A DNA stretch of 64,000 nt from NCBI GenBank assembly GCA_017547205.1, contig JAFYQH010000021.1:41242-105241 (forward strand), given 5' to 3'. This document shows positions 63,198 to 64,000 of the stretch, piece by piece. Both the position numbers and the translations under genes were made by a program. The notes below the pieces were generated by a model. That model was not told where the DNA came from. It made no database searches and was given only the letters and a program-made list of their open reading frames with translations. The number at the start of each line of letters is the position of its first letter. Positions within the stretch are counted from its first letter, which is position 1. Source of the DNA: Bacteroidaceae bacterium. Lineage in GTDB: Bacteria > Bacteroidota > Bacteroidia > Bacteroidales > Bacteroidaceae.

Positions 63198-63205
63198 CGA
63201 AGATA
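63198..63205 (-). promoter_or_regulatory. -7 box for yraN-yjbR-birA
   Basis: On the minus strand this reads TATCTTCG with a TTTG 20 bases upstream, 28 bases before the yraN ATG. Confidence 0.6.
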
Positions 63206-63260
63206 GCACATGAAACAAGGAAAAGCAAATGAAAAACTTGCAATTCGGTGCAAGTTGAAC

Positions 63261-63268
63261 TATTTTTG
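63261..63268 (+). promoter_or_regulatory. -7 box for the RHH-like gene and tadA
   Basis: TATTTTTG has a TTG 20 bases upstream (63238-63240), giving a predicted start about 13 bases before the ATG at 63288. The minus-strand promoter at 63198-63205 is back-to-back with it. Confidence 0.6.
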
Positions 63269-63287
63269 CATAAAATGTATCATTCAC

Positions 63288-63527
63288 ATGGGCACAAGGA
63301 AAAGCAAGACACCCAAAGCAACGACTGCACGCGTGCAGCCGGTACGCCACTCGCGTATAGTATGCCTGGTAAGTGACGAGGAGATGAAAATAATTGACGA
63401 CTACCTCAAGAAATACAAAATCACCAACAAAAGCAACTGGATGCGAGAGACATTGCTTTCGTTCATTTACAAGAACCTCGACGAGGACTATCCCACACTT
63501 TTCGGCGAGCACGACATGCGCCGCTAA
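63288..63527 (+). CDS. small basic protein, possible ribbon-helix-helix regulator
   Basis: This 79-residue protein has a basic N-terminus (GTRKSKTPKATTARVQPVRH) followed by a short strand (SRIVCLVSDEEMKIIDDYLK). Two helices then come, with KSNWMRETLLSFIYKNLDED, a strand-helix-helix order that fits an RHH (MetJ/Arc) DNA-binding fold. It is not a recognised named family. It lies 6 bases upstream of tadA and downstream of its own promoter, so an autoregulatory role is possible but untested. The frame is open to 63210; those residues precede the promoter. Confidence 0.6.
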   Translation: MGTRKSKTPKATTARVQPVRHSRIVCLVSDEEMKIIDDYLKKYKITNKSNWMRETLLSFIYKNLDEDYPTLFGEHDMRR

Positions 63528-63533
63528 AGCACC

Positions 63534-63965
63534 ATGACAGACAGCGAATATATGAAACAGGCCCTGATTGAGGCCCGGAAAGCATTCGACAGGGACGAAG
63601 TGCCCATTGGAGCCATCATTGTATGCAAAGGGCGGATTATTGCACGCGCACACAACCTTACAGAGACCCTGAACGATGTGACAGCACATGCCGAAATGCA
63701 GGCCATAACGGCTGCAGCAAACAATATTGGAGGCAAATACCTTAATGACTGCACCTTGTATGTAACCGTAGAGCCATGCCCCATGTGTGCAGGAGCTATA
63801 GCATGGTCACAGATGGGTAGACTAGTATACGGAGCTTCAGACGAAAAGCGCGGCTACAACAGATACGCCCCTGATGTCCTTCACCCGAAAACGGAAGTTA
63901 CAGTAGGTATTTGTGCCGAAGAGTCGGCAGAACTAATGAAACAGTTCTTCTCAGGGAAAAGATAG
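63534..63965 (+). CDS. tadA: tRNA-specific adenosine deaminase
   Basis: This 143-residue zinc deaminase converts the wobble adenosine of tRNA-Arg(ACG) to inosine. The zinc site is His52-Ala-Glu54 (AHAEMQAI) plus Cys81 and Cys84 (PCPMCAGAI), with the proton-shuttling Glu54. The N-terminal SEYMKQALIEARKAFDRDEV matches TadA proteins. Other nucleoside deaminases share this fold; the length and the KTEVTVGICAEESAELMKQFF end fit TadA best. Confidence 0.9.
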   Translation: MTDSEYMKQALIEARKAFDRDEVPIGAIIVCKGRIIARAHNLTETLNDVTAHAEMQAITAAANNIGGKYLNDCTLYVTVEPCPMCAGAIAWSQMGRLVYGASDEKRGYNRYAPDVLHPKTEVTVGICAEESAELMKQFFSGKR

Positions 63966-63980
63966 AGATAAACAAGAAGC

Positions 63981-64000
63981 CGGCAGCCCCAGGGCTGCCG
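63981..64000 (+). terminator. hairpin after tadA, cut by the window edge
   Basis: CGGCAGCC and its complement pair around CCAG at the very end of the window, 15 bases past the tadA stop. What follows is not visible. Confidence 0.55.

Noticed and set aside
63171-63689. N-terminal extension of yraN up to a 293-residue protein
   Set aside because: The extension overlaps the divergent RHH-like and tadA genes and contains the yraN promoter. The known family is about 120 residues.
1-64000. CRISPR arrays, insertion sequences, prophage or conjugative elements
   Set aside because: No regularly spaced repeats, transposase, integrase or tra-like genes were found. The only mobile-element-like feature is the gene-free inverted repeat at 45173-45278.

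Overview
The window is a piece of a Bacteroidales chromosome, most likely from a Bacteroidaceae- or Prevotellaceae-like gut or oral lineage. The evidence is SusC/SusD transporters, type IX secretion system (T9SS) parts and T9SS-type C-terminal sorting domains, a succinylornithine-type carbamoyltransferase, AsnA, short-form ProS, BirA without a DNA-binding domain, and promoters of the Bacteroidetes form TAnnTTTG/TAnnTTCG instead of sigma-70 -10 boxes. Shine-Dalgarno sequences are mostly absent. Coding density is high, and I see no insertion sequence, prophage or CRISPR array.

Layout. 1-1073 (minus): end-truncated polyprenyl synthetase and a TonB. 1331-4873 (plus): porQ, cmk, ispH, pfkA. 4919-9109 (minus): fthC and meaB, then pepD and a YbhN-type membrane protein. 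9298-12667 (plus): rsmA, mgtE and a secreted alpha/beta hydrolase. 12784-19866 (plus): a nutrient-uptake locus of SusC, SusD, a lipoprotein related to zinc metallohydrolases but apparently lacking HExxH, and a TlpA-like thioredoxin lipoprotein. 20115-24342 (plus): a T9SS cargo protein and a DUF349 protein. 24640-29372 (minus): secG, a TPR protein, lptE and a sigma-54 activator, then an SLC13 carrier. 29514-34930 (plus): TamB and succinylornithine carbamoyltransferase. 34986-39197 (minus): rarA, fhs and a glycosyltransferase. 39328-42550 (plus): glnS and a TPR protein. 42586-43647 (minus): mannose-1-phosphate guanylyltransferase. 43964-45133 (plus): a WecA/TagO-type transferase. 45334-46587 (minus): the T9SS plug protein. 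46676-49069 (plus): a DUF1460 protein and proS. 49151-50230 (minus): an LpxL-type acyltransferase and tRNA-Arg(CCG). 50468-52178 (plus): asnA and ung. 52228-55640 (minus): lptD and an HD-domain protein. 55834-60434 (plus): a five-gene operon built around a VTC-type polyphosphate polymerase. 60504-64000: a small membrane protein, pyrH, birA, yjbR, yraN, a small RHH-like protein and tadA.

The cell-envelope theme is strong. LptD, LptE, LpxL and TamB build the outer membrane. WecA-like, ManC-like and the glycosyltransferase feed surface polysaccharide. PorQ and Plug belong to the T9SS, and at least two encoded proteins carry T9SS sorting domains.

The best candidate for an undescribed system is 55834-60434. 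It holds a VTC-domain polyphosphate polymerase, a DUF4956 membrane protein, a DUF2490 outer-membrane protein, a short T9SS-sorted protein and a beta-helical Cthe_2159-like carbohydrate-binding protein. These are tightly spaced or overlapping and lack the CotH kinase I would expect from related clusters. Other points of interest are the degenerate metallohydrolase in the Sus locus, a 106-bp nested inverted-repeat element at 45173-45278, and unusually long, often perfect palindromes at gene ends, several of which overlap stop codons.
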